A stretch of 64,000 nt of DNA from JADJPO01 sp963750395 (GTDB lineage Bacteria; Actinomycetota; Actinomycetes; Actinomycetales; Kineosporiaceae), in contig CAVVQM010000007.1 of assembly GCA_963750395.1 (NCBI GenBank), positions 248,001 to 312,000 on the forward strand, read 5' to 3'. The notes under the pieces are model-generated. The model made no database searches, was not told the origin of the DNA, and was given only the letters and a program-made list of their open reading frames with translations. Positions 28,907 to 36,879 of this stretch are shown here, piece by piece. The position numbers and the translations under genes are program-made. Every line of letters starts with the position of its first letter. Position 1 is the stretch's first letter.

Positions 28907-29717
28907 CCTCCCTGCTGAGCGACGTGGCGTCGACCCTGGTGGCCACGCCTGCGCGACGTGCTGCCGATCGCGGTGATCCTGCTGGGCTTCCAGGTGTTCG
29001 TGCTGCGCCGTCCGATCGCCAACCTGCGGCAGGTGCTGATCGGCTTCGTCCTGGTGGTGGCGGGAATGGTGCTGTTCCTGGCCGGGCTGGAACGGGCGCT
29101 GTTCCCCCTCGGCCGGTTGATGGCCGGTCAGCTGACCGAGCACGCCCACGCCGACGCCGGCTCGGACGGCGTCTCCCTGGCTGGAGTACGCCTGGGTCTA
29201 CCTGTTCGGGGCGATGATCGGCTTCGCCACCACGGTGGCCGAACCCGCGCTGATCGCGGTCTCGTTGAAGGCGCAACGCGTCTCCGGCGGGACGATCAAC
29301 GCGTGGGGGCTGCGGATCGCCGTGGCCGTCGGAGTGGCGATCGGGCTCGGCCTGGGCACCTTGCGGATCGTCATCGGCGCGCCGCTGCCCTACTTCATCA
29401 CCGCGGGCTACGTGCTCGTCGCCGTGCAGACCCTGTTCGCTCCGCGGAGCATCATCGCCCTGGCCTACGACACCGGCGGCGTCACCACCTCGACCGTGAC
29501 GGTTCCCCTGGTCGCGGCCCTGGGCCTGGGGTTGGCCGCGGCGATCCCCGGGCGAAGCACGCTCCTGGACGGATTCGGCCTGATCGCCTTCGCCAGCCTG
29601 TTCCCGATGGTGACGGTGATGGGCTACGCGCAGGTCGGACAGTGGCGCGAACGCCGGCAGAACACGACCAACCGGCAGAAGCGGGACGCCCCGCGGGAGA
29701 AGGAGAGGACGAGCTGA
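28903..29717 (+). CDS. DUF1538 membrane protein 2, two frameshifts
   Basis: About 270 aa; a paralogue of the preceding protein, keeping ATTVAEPALIA, YDTGGVTTSTVTVPLV and DGFGLIAFASLFPM almost unchanged while the rest diverges. The two may form a heteromeric channel or carrier (inference). The ATGA overlap couples it to protein 1. Extra bases near 28951 and 29180 each move the frame by +1. The basic C-terminal tail (REKERTS) ends one codon before the PII-like gene. Substrate unknown. Confidence 0.75.
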
Positions 29718-29718
29718 C

Positions 29719-30069
29719 GTGCATTTCAAACTGATCATCGTGATGGTCGAGGACACCCTCACCGAGGGTGTCCTGGACGCGGCCCGATCCTGTGGGGCCA
29801 CCGGCGCAACCGTCCTGAACGGGGCCAGGGGGGAGGGCCTGGCACCCGCGAAGACCTTCTTCGGTCTCTCGTTGGAGAGCCAGCGCGACGTCGTGCTGCT
29901 CCTCGTGGAGGAGCACCTGAGTCGGCGTATCCTCGAGCAGGTGGCGCGGACGGGCCGTTTCGACGAGCGGCCCGGGCTGGGCATCGCCTTCCAGATCGAC
30001 GTCGAGGACACCGTTGGCGTCGCTCGGCAGGCTCTCGAGTTGCGGCAAAGGGTTGAGGACGAGATATGA
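29719..30069 (+). CDS. PII-like (GlnB-superfamily) signalling protein
   Basis: A 116-aa protein with the ferredoxin-like PII fold: N-terminal beta strand HFKLIIVMVED, GATGATVLNGARGEG where GlnB has GVTV..GRG, and a beta strand DVVLLLVEEHL. The T-loop is short and lacks the uridylylated Tyr, so it is not a classic nitrogen PII. Like SbtB beside SbtA, it probably binds an adenine nucleotide and gates its neighbour transporter, here the DUF1538 pair (inference). Start GTG 29719; the stop overlaps the CBS gene. Confidence 0.72.
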   Translation: MHFKLIIVMVEDTLTEGVLDAARSCGATGATVLNGARGEGLAPAKTFFGLSLESQRDVVLLLVEEHLSRRILEQVARTGRFDERPGLGIAFQIDVEDTVGVARQALELRQRVEDEI

Positions 30070-30470
30070 GCACCCCCCCGGTCACCCGGGTCAGGGACGT
30101 GATGAAGCATCACGTCGACATAGTCGACGGCCTCACCAACGTCGCCGAGGCCCTCAGGACCATGAAGCACGTCGACACGAAGTGCCTGATCATCGACAGG
30201 CGCCACGACGACGACGAGTACGGCATCGTGCTGATCTCCGACATCGCCCGCCAGGTGCTCGCGCGCAATCGGTCCCCCGAGCGTGTCGACATCTACGAGA
30301 TCATGTCCAAGCCGGTCGTCACCGTCGATCCGGACATGGACATCCGCTACTGCGCCAGGCTGTTCGACAAGGTCGATCTGTCCCGGGCCCCGGTCGTCAA
30401 GGACAGATGCATCCTGGGTATCGTCAGCTACACCGATCTGGTGATCAAGGGGATGTGCCGCCACCTCTGA
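30066..30470 (+). CDS. Twin-CBS-domain protein
   Basis: The 134 residues form two CBS repeats (about 8-66 and 75-130), each with the VRDVM/YEIM start and a DxxR/SYTD end: DIARQVL and YTDLVIKGM. CBS pairs bind AMP, ATP or related ligands and act as sensors. It is the last gene of a four-gene overlapping operon (ATGA with the PII-like gene). The set suggests two nucleotide sensors controlling one transporter. Confidence 0.8.
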   Translation: MSTPPVTRVRDVMKHHVDIVDGLTNVAEALRTMKHVDTKCLIIDRRHDDDEYGIVLISDIARQVLARNRSPERVDIYEIMSKPVVTVDPDMDIRYCARLFDKVDLSRAPVVKDRCILGIVSYTDLVIKGMCRHL

Positions 30471-30497
30471 GCGCTCGGGGGCCAATCCCTGCGGTCC

Positions 30498-33119
30498 TCA
30501 CGAGCGGGCGCGGGGGCCGCCGCGGGCCCGGCGGAGCCGCTTGTCCAGGACGTCGACGCCCAGCAGCACGCCGATCGACAGCACGGCGACGCTCAGTCCC
30601 GCCGGCGTGGGCCAGGCCTGTCCCAGGGTGTCGGCGAGCCGCGGAATCAGGAGCGCCGCAAGGGAGAAGGCGAGTCCGACCGCAATGGCGCCCGGCAGCA
30701 GTCTGTTGGTCCACCATCCCAGCGCCCAGGGGGTGCGACTGGAGCTTCGGCAGGCGAAGGCGTTGGCCGATTGGGCCAACACCACGGTGAGGAACGTCGC
30801 CCCCGATGCCGCCGCCAGCGTGTCGCCGGTCGGGAACGCCTCGCCGGGCCGCCATCCGGCGGCGAGGAAGGTCACCACGAAGGCGAGCAGCGACAGCACG
30901 GCCTCGGTCGGACCGAGCACCCGAACGCCCGCCGCAGCACCGAGCCGTTGAGCAGCCGACCCGACACCGGAGGGCGCTGCAGCAGGTGCGGCGCCGGTGG
31001 TTCGGCCCCCAGCGCCACGGCCGAGAGGGTGTCGGTGCCGATGTCGAGTGCCAGTACCTGGAGCACCCCGAGTGCCAACGGCACCGAGCCGCCGCTCAGC
31101 CCCCACACCAGGAACGGCGCGAGCTCTGCGACGTTGTCCGACAGGTGATAGGTCAGGAAGCGCCGGATGTTGACGTAGGTCGCCCGGCCCAGTTCGATCC
31201 CGGCGACCACGGACGCGAAGTCGTCGTCCAGGAGCACCAGGTCGGAGGCCTCGCGCGCCACGTCGGTGCCCGAGGCTCCCATGGCGATCCCGATGTCGGC
31301 CTCACGAAGGGCGGGTCCGTCGTTGACTCCGTCCCCGGTCATGGCGACCACGTGCCCGCGGGCCCGCAGGGCCCCCGCGATCCGCAGCTTGTCCTCGGGA
31401 GAGACCCTGGCGACGACGATGCCGTCGTGGTCCAGCAACGCGCCGAGCGCCGCTGCGTCGGCGGGCAGATCCGCACCGACCACGACCGGGTCTCCGTCCC
31501 GGCGCAGGCCGACCTGGGTGGCGATCGCTGCGGCGGTGACCGGGTGATCACCCGTGATCATCGCCACGGCGACCCCGGCGGCCCGGCACGAGGCGAGCGC
31601 GCGGTCCACGTCGGTGCGCGGGGGGTCCTGCAGGGCGACGAGCCCGTACAGGGTCAGGCCCCGTTCCGCCTCGGCCCAGTCCGGCGGGGATCTGCTCGAC
31701 CCCCGTCCGGCCCGCGACCGCAAGCACCCGCAACCCGCGGCCCGACAGCTCGGCCACGGCCGCCTCTGCCCGGGCCCTCTCATCGCCCCGCGCCCAGAGG
31801 CACAGGGGCAGAACGGCATCGGGCGCCCCCTTGGCGATCACGTCGCCGTCCGCCAGCACCGACATCCGGCGCCGGTGCGGGTCGAACGCGAAGCCACGGT
31901 CGGCGTGACTTCGCGTGCGAGGTAGATCGGTGTCCAGCCCGAGGCGTCGCGCGAACGCGTCGATCGCGGCCTCCATCGGGTCGCCGTGCGCGCGCCATCC
32001 GCCGTCCGGAGCCCACTCGGCATATCCGCGGGAGCATCGGGCGCCCGCCTGGGCGAGCCGTTCCAGCTCGCGGCGGGCGCCCGGGTCCGAGATCTCGACC
32101 GGGGCGTCGGGGGCGTACCCGGCGACCGCCACGCGGGCCGCGCCGGCGGGCACCCACGCCTGCACCACAGCCATCTGGTTGCGGGTCAGCGTGCCGGTCT
32201 TGTCCGTGCAGACGAAGGTGGTCGACCCCAGCGTCTCCACGGCATCGAGTGAGCGCACCAGGACGTTGCTGTGGGCCATCCGCTCGGCGCCCCAGGCCAG
32301 AGCGAGGGTGACGGTGGGCAGCAGCGCCTCTGGCACCAGCGCCACGGTCACCCCGATCGCCAGAACGAACCCCTCGCCGAGGTCACGCCCGATCGCCATG
32401 GTCAGGGCGAAGAACGCCGCGCCCGTCGCCACCGCGATCGCGCCGATGCTGCGGACCACGCGGCGCAGTTCGCGGGTCAGCGGTGTCGTGTGCGTCGAGG
32501 TCGAGACGGTGTCGCGGGCGATACCCGCCAGCCGCGTTCGCGGGCCGGTGGCGACGACCACTGCATCGGCCGTGCCCTCGACCACGAACGTCCCCGCATA
32601 GACCGTTGCGCCCTCCTCGAGGGCGGTGGGCTCGCTCTCACCGGTCAGAGTGGAGGTATCCAGGAGCAGCCCGCCGGCGACCAGCACCCGGGCGTCCGCC
32701 GGGACGCGATCGCCCGCCTCGAGGACCAGGACGTCGCCGGTGACCACGTCCACGGCGTCGATGAGTCTCGGCACTCGGTCACGGCGCACCGTGACGCGGG
32801 CGGGTAGCAGGGAACGCAGCCTGTCCGCCGCGTGATCGGCCCGGCTCTCCTGGGCGAAGGCGAAGGACGCGTTGACGAGGACGACGAGGCTGATGGCGAC
32901 GGTCAATTCCGACAGGCCGGCGATCCAGGCCAGCACCGCCGCAGACCACAACAGCGCCGCGAAGACCCCGGTCAGCTGACCGAGGAACCTGCGCCAGGCC
33001 GGGGTGCGAGCCGGCGAGGGCAGGCTGTTCGGGCCGTCACGTGCCGCCCGCCGACCCGCCTCGGCCGAGGTCAGTCCCGCCAACTCGTCGCCCGCGAGGA
33101 CCCCCCGCTGCTCCGGCAT
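30498..33119 (-). CDS. P2-type cation-transporting ATPase, two frameshifts
   Basis: About 873 aa. The actuator motif TGES, phosphorylation motif DKTGT (in FVCTDKTGTLTRNQM), nucleotide site KGAPDAVLPLC, hinge TGDGVNDGPAL and C-terminal six-helix region are all present. The M4 motif PEALLPT, where related pumps have PEGLLPT, and M6 LDIGTDTLSA put it near Ca2+/Na+-type P2 pumps, but the ion cannot be fixed. Frame breaks lie near 31690 (extra base) and 30935 (one G missing in a G run). The start is ATG 33117-33119. It converges on the CBS gene and is divergent from the PocR regulator. Confidence 0.8.
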
Positions 33120-33267
33120 GGCGACCGCTGCCCTCCTCGCCGAGCGCTGACCACCACCGGGCCAGGCCGTTCACCGCCAACGGTTGCCCCGCGGTGCGCC
33201 GGCGAGTTGGGACCAACGTCGTCGCACGGGTCGAGAACCCCGCGTTCCGGGCGCACCGAGCGCCTGA

Positions 33268-33333
33268 CCGAGGCCGGACCGACCTCGGCAGGGACCTATC
33301 GCCCGCCTGCCCCGCATTTTCGCTGCCTAGGCT
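33268..33333 (+). promoter_or_regulatory. Promoter and possible operator of the sulfur operon
   Basis: A -10 hexamer TAGGCT (33328-33333) ends 7 nt before the regulator ATG, making a leaderless transcript. Upstream lies an inverted repeat, CCGAGG (33268-33273) and CCTCGG (33283-33288), with a 9-bp spacer, centred about 62 bp before the expected start. This is a possible site for the regulator encoded next (inference). Confidence 0.4.
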
Positions 33334-33340
33334 GCAGAGC

Positions 33341-34141
33341 ATGCAGGAGCGGCAGGAGACGGCAGGGCAGGCACTGCTGAGTGCTCAGCAGGTGCAGGAC
33401 CTGCTGCATGTCGACCGCTCCACCGTCTATCGCATGGCAGAGGACGGCCGGCTGCCCGCCATCAAGGTGGGTCGGCAGTGGCGGTTCCCGGCCGCTCGGA
33501 TCGACGCCCTGTTGAGCGGGACCGACGAGCAGGCCGACCCCCCTCGGACGGCCGACGGTCTCCCGCCCGAGGCGCGAGGGAACGCTCACGTCGCACAGGG
33601 TGCGCCGCTGCCGGATCCTGCCGTGGCCCGCGCCGTCGTCCAGGTCGCCGCCGACCTGCTCGGCGTGATGATGGTTCTCACCGACATGCAGGGACGTCCG
33701 CTGATCGAGGTCAGCAACCCCTGCCCGTGGTTCGCAGACCGGCTCGATGATCCCGCGCTGCTGACGGCCTGCATCCAGGAGTGGCGTCAACTCGCCGACG
33801 ACGTGGTGCTGGAGCCGAGATTCCACACCGGGCCGTTCGGTTTCCAGTGCGCCCGGGCGTTCGTCCGCTCGGGCACGTCCTTGGTCGCCATGGTCCTGGC
33901 CGGGGGAATCGCGCCGGATCCACCAGACGGCGACAGCGCAGACATGCCCGACGGGTTGTACCGACTCGGCGCGAAACAGCGACGCAGGGTGTTGGATGCC
34001 CTGCCCGGCGTGGCCGCCTCGCTGTCCCACGCGGACCCACGGCAGGCGGCGGGCGTCCACTCGCGATCGACCCCGAACGACACGGCCGCGGCATCCGACG
34101 TGGACGCCCGCGCCACCTCATCGGAGAGGAAGGCACTATGA
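33341..34141 (+). CDS. Excisionase-type HTH regulator with PocR-like sensor domain
   Basis: A 266-aa protein. Residues about 10-55 are a MerR/excisionase-type helix-turn-helix (LLSAQQVQDLLHVDRSTVYRM, then GRLPAIKVGRQWRF). The remainder matches a PocR sensory domain: VLTDMQGRPLIEVSNPCPW, a Cys in LLTACIQEW and FQCARAF, then the VAMVLAGGI strand. PocR domains bind small ligands; three Cys at conserved sites could sense sulfide or redox state (inference). ATG 33341 was chosen over a frame open from 33041 because it follows the -10 at leaderless distance. Its stop overlaps the SQR ATG, so it is the first gene of the operon. Confidence 0.72.
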   Translation: MQERQETAGQALLSAQQVQDLLHVDRSTVYRMAEDGRLPAIKVGRQWRFPAARIDALLSGTDEQADPPRTADGLPPEARGNAHVAQGAPLPDPAVARAVVQVAADLLGVMMVLTDMQGRPLIEVSNPCPWFADRLDDPALLTACIQEWRQLADDVVLEPRFHTGPFGFQCARAFVRSGTSLVAMVLAGGIAPDPPDGDSADMPDGLYRLGAKQRRRVLDALPGVAASLSHADPRQAAGVHSRSTPNDTAAASDVDARATSSERKAL

Positions 34142-35382
34142 AACGGCTTCTGGTCCTCGGCGCCGGTACGGCGGGCACGATGGCGGTCAACAAGCTACGG
34201 CCGCGCCTGCCGGCGGACGAGTGGAAGATCACCGTCGTCGACCCCGACGACACGCACTACTACCAGCCGGGATACCTGTTCATCCCGTTCGGCATCTATC
34301 AGCCGGGTGACGTGACCAGACCACGGAAGCGGTTCCTGCCCAGCGGCGTCGAGCTGGTCAGCACCGCGGTCGATCGGATCGTGGCGGAGGAGAACCACGT
34401 CCTGTTGACCGACGACCGCCGGATCGACTACGACTATCTGATCATCGCCACCGGCGTGAGTTCCCGTCCGGACCAGACGCCGGGTATGGACGACGAGAGC
34501 CTCTGGCGCAGAAGCGTTCACGAGTTCTACACCTACGAGGGCGCCGTCGCCCTGGCCGAGACGCTACGCGGGTGGCAGGGCGGGCGACTCGTCGTCCACA
34601 TCACGGAGATGCCGATCAAGTGCCCGGTGGCGCCGTTGGAGTTCACCTTCCTGGCCGACGCCTTCTTCACCGAGCAGGGCATCCGAGACAAGGTGGAGAT
34701 CACCTATGTGACGCCGCTCGAGGGTGCCTTCACCAAGCCGGTGGCGAGCAAGTATCTGGGCGACATGCTCGACGAGCGCGGCATCGCGCTCGAGCCGGAC
34801 TTCATGGTCGAGCGGATCGATCCGGACACGTCCAGCCTGGTCTCCTACGACGAGCGCGAGGTGCCCTTCGACCTGCTGGTGACCGTGCCGCTGAACATGG
34901 GCGCGGAGATGATCGCTCGATCCGGTCTCGGCGACGAGCTGAACTACGTCTCGGTGGACAAGGAGACGCTGCTGTCCACCAAGTACGACAACATCTTCGC
35001 CCTCGGCGACGCCAGTGACATCCCGGCGTCGAAGGCCGGTTCGGTGGCGCACTTCGCCATGGACCTGTTCCCGGACAACTTCCTGCGGCACGTCCAGGGA
35101 CTGGCGATGGTCAACAAGTTCGACGGGCACGCCAACTGCTTCATCGAGACCGGCCACGGCAAGGGTCTTCTCATCGACTTCAACTACGAGACCGAACCAC
35201 TGCCAGGCAAGTACCCGCTGCCCGGGATCGGCCCCTTCAGCCTTCTGAAGGAGACCGAGATGAACCACTGGGGCAAGGTCATGTTCCGCTGGATCTACTG
35301 GAACGTCCTGCTGCCCGGCAAGGAACTGCCGGTTCCGGCGTTGATGTCGATGGCGGGCAAGCAGACCGAGGACCTGTCGTGA
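34138..35382 (+). CDS. sqr: Sulfide:quinone oxidoreductase (FAD, two-Cys type)
   Basis: A 414-aa flavoprotein of the SQR/FCSD family. FAD binding begins LVLGAGTAGTMAVNKL, with a second Rossmann part ...YDYLIIATGV and the flavin-contact ALGDASDIPASKAG. Redox cysteines sit at residues 162 (MPIKCPVAP) and 334 (ANCFIE); the third Cys of the classical enzyme is absent. The C-terminal amphipathic FRWIYWNVLLPG fits membrane attachment. It should oxidise sulfide to polysulfide or a protein persulfide and pass electrons to quinone. ATGA overlap with the regulator and GTGA overlap with DUF1641 show one operon. Confidence 0.87.
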   Translation: MKRLLVLGAGTAGTMAVNKLRPRLPADEWKITVVDPDDTHYYQPGYLFIPFGIYQPGDVTRPRKRFLPSGVELVSTAVDRIVAEENHVLLTDDRRIDYDYLIIATGVSSRPDQTPGMDDESLWRRSVHEFYTYEGAVALAETLRGWQGGRLVVHITEMPIKCPVAPLEFTFLADAFFTEQGIRDKVEITYVTPLEGAFTKPVASKYLGDMLDERGIALEPDFMVERIDPDTSSLVSYDEREVPFDLLVTVPLNMGAEMIARSGLGDELNYVSVDKETLLSTKYDNIFALGDASDIPASKAGSVAHFAMDLFPDNFLRHVQGLAMVNKFDGHANCFIETGHGKGLLIDFNYETEPLPGKYPLPGIGPFSLLKETEMNHWGKVMFRWIYWNVLLPGKELPVPALMSMAGKQTEDLS

Positions 35383-35954
35383 GCGCCCCCACCATGGCCG
35401 AGACCGCACAGCTCGATCGCATCGAGGCCCACGTGGCGAGCATCGTCGCCGAACTGGAGGCCACCCGCCGCGAGCGCGATCGCTGGCGCGAGCTCACCCA
35501 CGAACTCATGCCCGTGGCCCAGGGCGCGATGACCCTGGCCTCGACGGAACTGGAGGACCTCAGCCAGGACGTCACGGTCGAGGACGCGGTGCGATTCCTG
35601 CGGGCCGCCGTGCGTGCGCTGCCTCGCCTCGAAGCCCTTCTGGCGCAGTTGGACAGCGTCGCCGAGCTGGCGCACGAGGCCACCTCGCTGACCGGGGCCG
35701 GGGTGTCCACGCTGTCGCAGACCTTGGCGAACGCCGAGCAGAGGGGCTACTTCGCCTTCGCCCGGACCGCGGCCGGCGTCCTCGACGAGATGGTCACCTC
35801 CTTCGCGGAGGCGGACACCGCGCCGCCGCCGTCCATGCTGCACCTCCTGCGCCAGCTGCGAGATCCCCAGGTGCGCCGCGGGATGTCGCGCACCCTGACG
35901 GTCGTCGGCGACCTGGGCGCCGCCACCGCCAGTAGACCGTCCACCCAGGGTTAG
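35379..35954 (+). CDS. DUF1641 protein
   Basis: A 191-aa helical protein. The C-terminal segment LHLLRQLRDPQVRRGMSRTL...VGDLG is the DUF1641 signature. DUF1641 genes often lie beside SQR or formate dehydrogenase genes, and their role is unknown; an accessory or assembly role for SQR is an inference. It has no Cys that I can see in the conserved region and no membrane helix. Translation is coupled to SQR by a 4-bp overlap. Confidence 0.72.
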   Translation: MSAPTMAETAQLDRIEAHVASIVAELEATRRERDRWRELTHELMPVAQGAMTLASTELEDLSQDVTVEDAVRFLRAAVRALPRLEALLAQLDSVAELAHEATSLTGAGVSTLSQTLANAEQRGYFAFARTAAGVLDEMVTSFAEADTAPPPSMLHLLRQLRDPQVRRGMSRTLTVVGDLGAATASRPSTQG

Positions 35955-35987
35955 GCACCACACGACCAGGAGAAGAGGCTGACCGAC

Positions 35988-36302
35988 ATGCCCGCCACCA
36001 CCATCAACGGCAAGACCGTCACCGTCAACGACGAGGGCTACCTCACCGAGTTCGACGAGTGGGACGAGGATCTGGCCGCGGTGCTCGCCAAGAACATCGG
36101 CATCGAGCTCACCGAGGCGCATTGGACCGTGATCCGCTTCCTGCGCAAGGACTTCGCCGAGCGCGGCGAGACCCCGACCACCCGGCGGGTGCAGCAGATC
36201 GCCGGAGTGCCGATCAAGGAGCAGTTCGCGTTGTTCCCGAAGAAGCCCGGCCGGAAGATGTCCTACATCGCCGGTGTGCCCAAGCCGCACGGTTGCGTCT
36301 GA
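35988..36302 (+). CDS. TusE/DsrC-family sulfur carrier with a single cysteine
   Basis: The 104-aa protein has the family fold features GYLTEFDEWDEDLA, LTEAHWTVIRFLR and the C-terminal arm ending KPHGCV. The near-terminal cysteine (Cys103, CysA) is present. The second DsrC cysteine, ten residues before it, is Ser here (SYIAGVPKPHGCV). So it is TusE-like, able to carry a persulfide but not to form the DsrC trisulfide or disulfide. SD CAGGAGAAGAGG precedes ATG 35988. With SQR and DsrE it probably forms a persulfide relay. Confidence 0.85.
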   Translation: MPATTINGKTVTVNDEGYLTEFDEWDEDLAAVLAKNIGIELTEAHWTVIRFLRKDFAERGETPTTRRVQQIAGVPIKEQFALFPKKPGRKMSYIAGVPKPHGCV

Positions 36303-36330
36303 CCGTGGCAGAGACCAAGAAGGAGCAATC

Positions 36331-36849
36331 ATGAACGACGCCCCGATCATCCCGTCCTTCGACGACGACGAGGACGACGACCGCACACTTGCGATCATCT
36401 GCTCCAAGGGCAACCTGGACATGGCCTACCCAGGCCTGGTCATGGGCAATGCCGCTCTGGGAGAGGGTGTCGAGACCCACCTGTTCTTCACCTTCTGGGG
36501 CTTTGACATGATCATCAAGTCCCGGATGCACAACCTGCAGTTCAGCCCGGCCGGCAACGCCGCCATGCATCTGCCCGGCAGCGACCTGCACATGCCGCAG
36601 GCGCTCGCCCCGGCGATGACCGGCATGGCGACCAAGATGCTCAAGAAGCAGATCGCCGACCTGGGCATCCCCGAGGTACCCGAGTTCCTCGACCTGATCG
36701 TGGCGGCCGGTGGTCATCTGTGGGCCTGCCAGATGAGCGCGGACATGATGAAGGTCGCCGAGCCGGACCTGCGCGAGGACGTCGAGGGCATCATCACCGC
36801 CGCGGACTTCATCGAACTCACCAAGGGCGCGCAGCTGCTGTTCATCTGA
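36331..36849 (+). CDS. DsrE-family sulfur relay protein
   Basis: A 172-aa protein with the DsrE-like fold. Cys133 in GGHLWACQMSADMM is the likely sulfur-accepting residue; Cys24 (IICSKGN) is a second one. ATG 36331 follows AAGGAG; a frame open from 36274 gives a non-conserved extension and was rejected. DsrE2/DsrE3-like proteins hand persulfide to TusA or DsrC/TusE. Last gene of the operon; the MMPL gene converges 30 bp downstream. Confidence 0.83.
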   Translation: MNDAPIIPSFDDDEDDDRTLAIICSKGNLDMAYPGLVMGNAALGEGVETHLFFTFWGFDMIIKSRMHNLQFSPAGNAAMHLPGSDLHMPQALAPAMTGMATKMLKKQIADLGIPEVPEFLDLIVAAGGHLWACQMSADMMKVAEPDLREDVEGIITAADFIELTKGAQLLFI

Positions 36850-36879
36850 TCCGGCGCCCCCGCGTCGCTCCACGGCCGG

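Noticed and set aside
35988..36302. Annotating the sulfur carrier as true DsrC
   Set aside because: The second conserved Cys is Ser, and no dsrAB genes are present.
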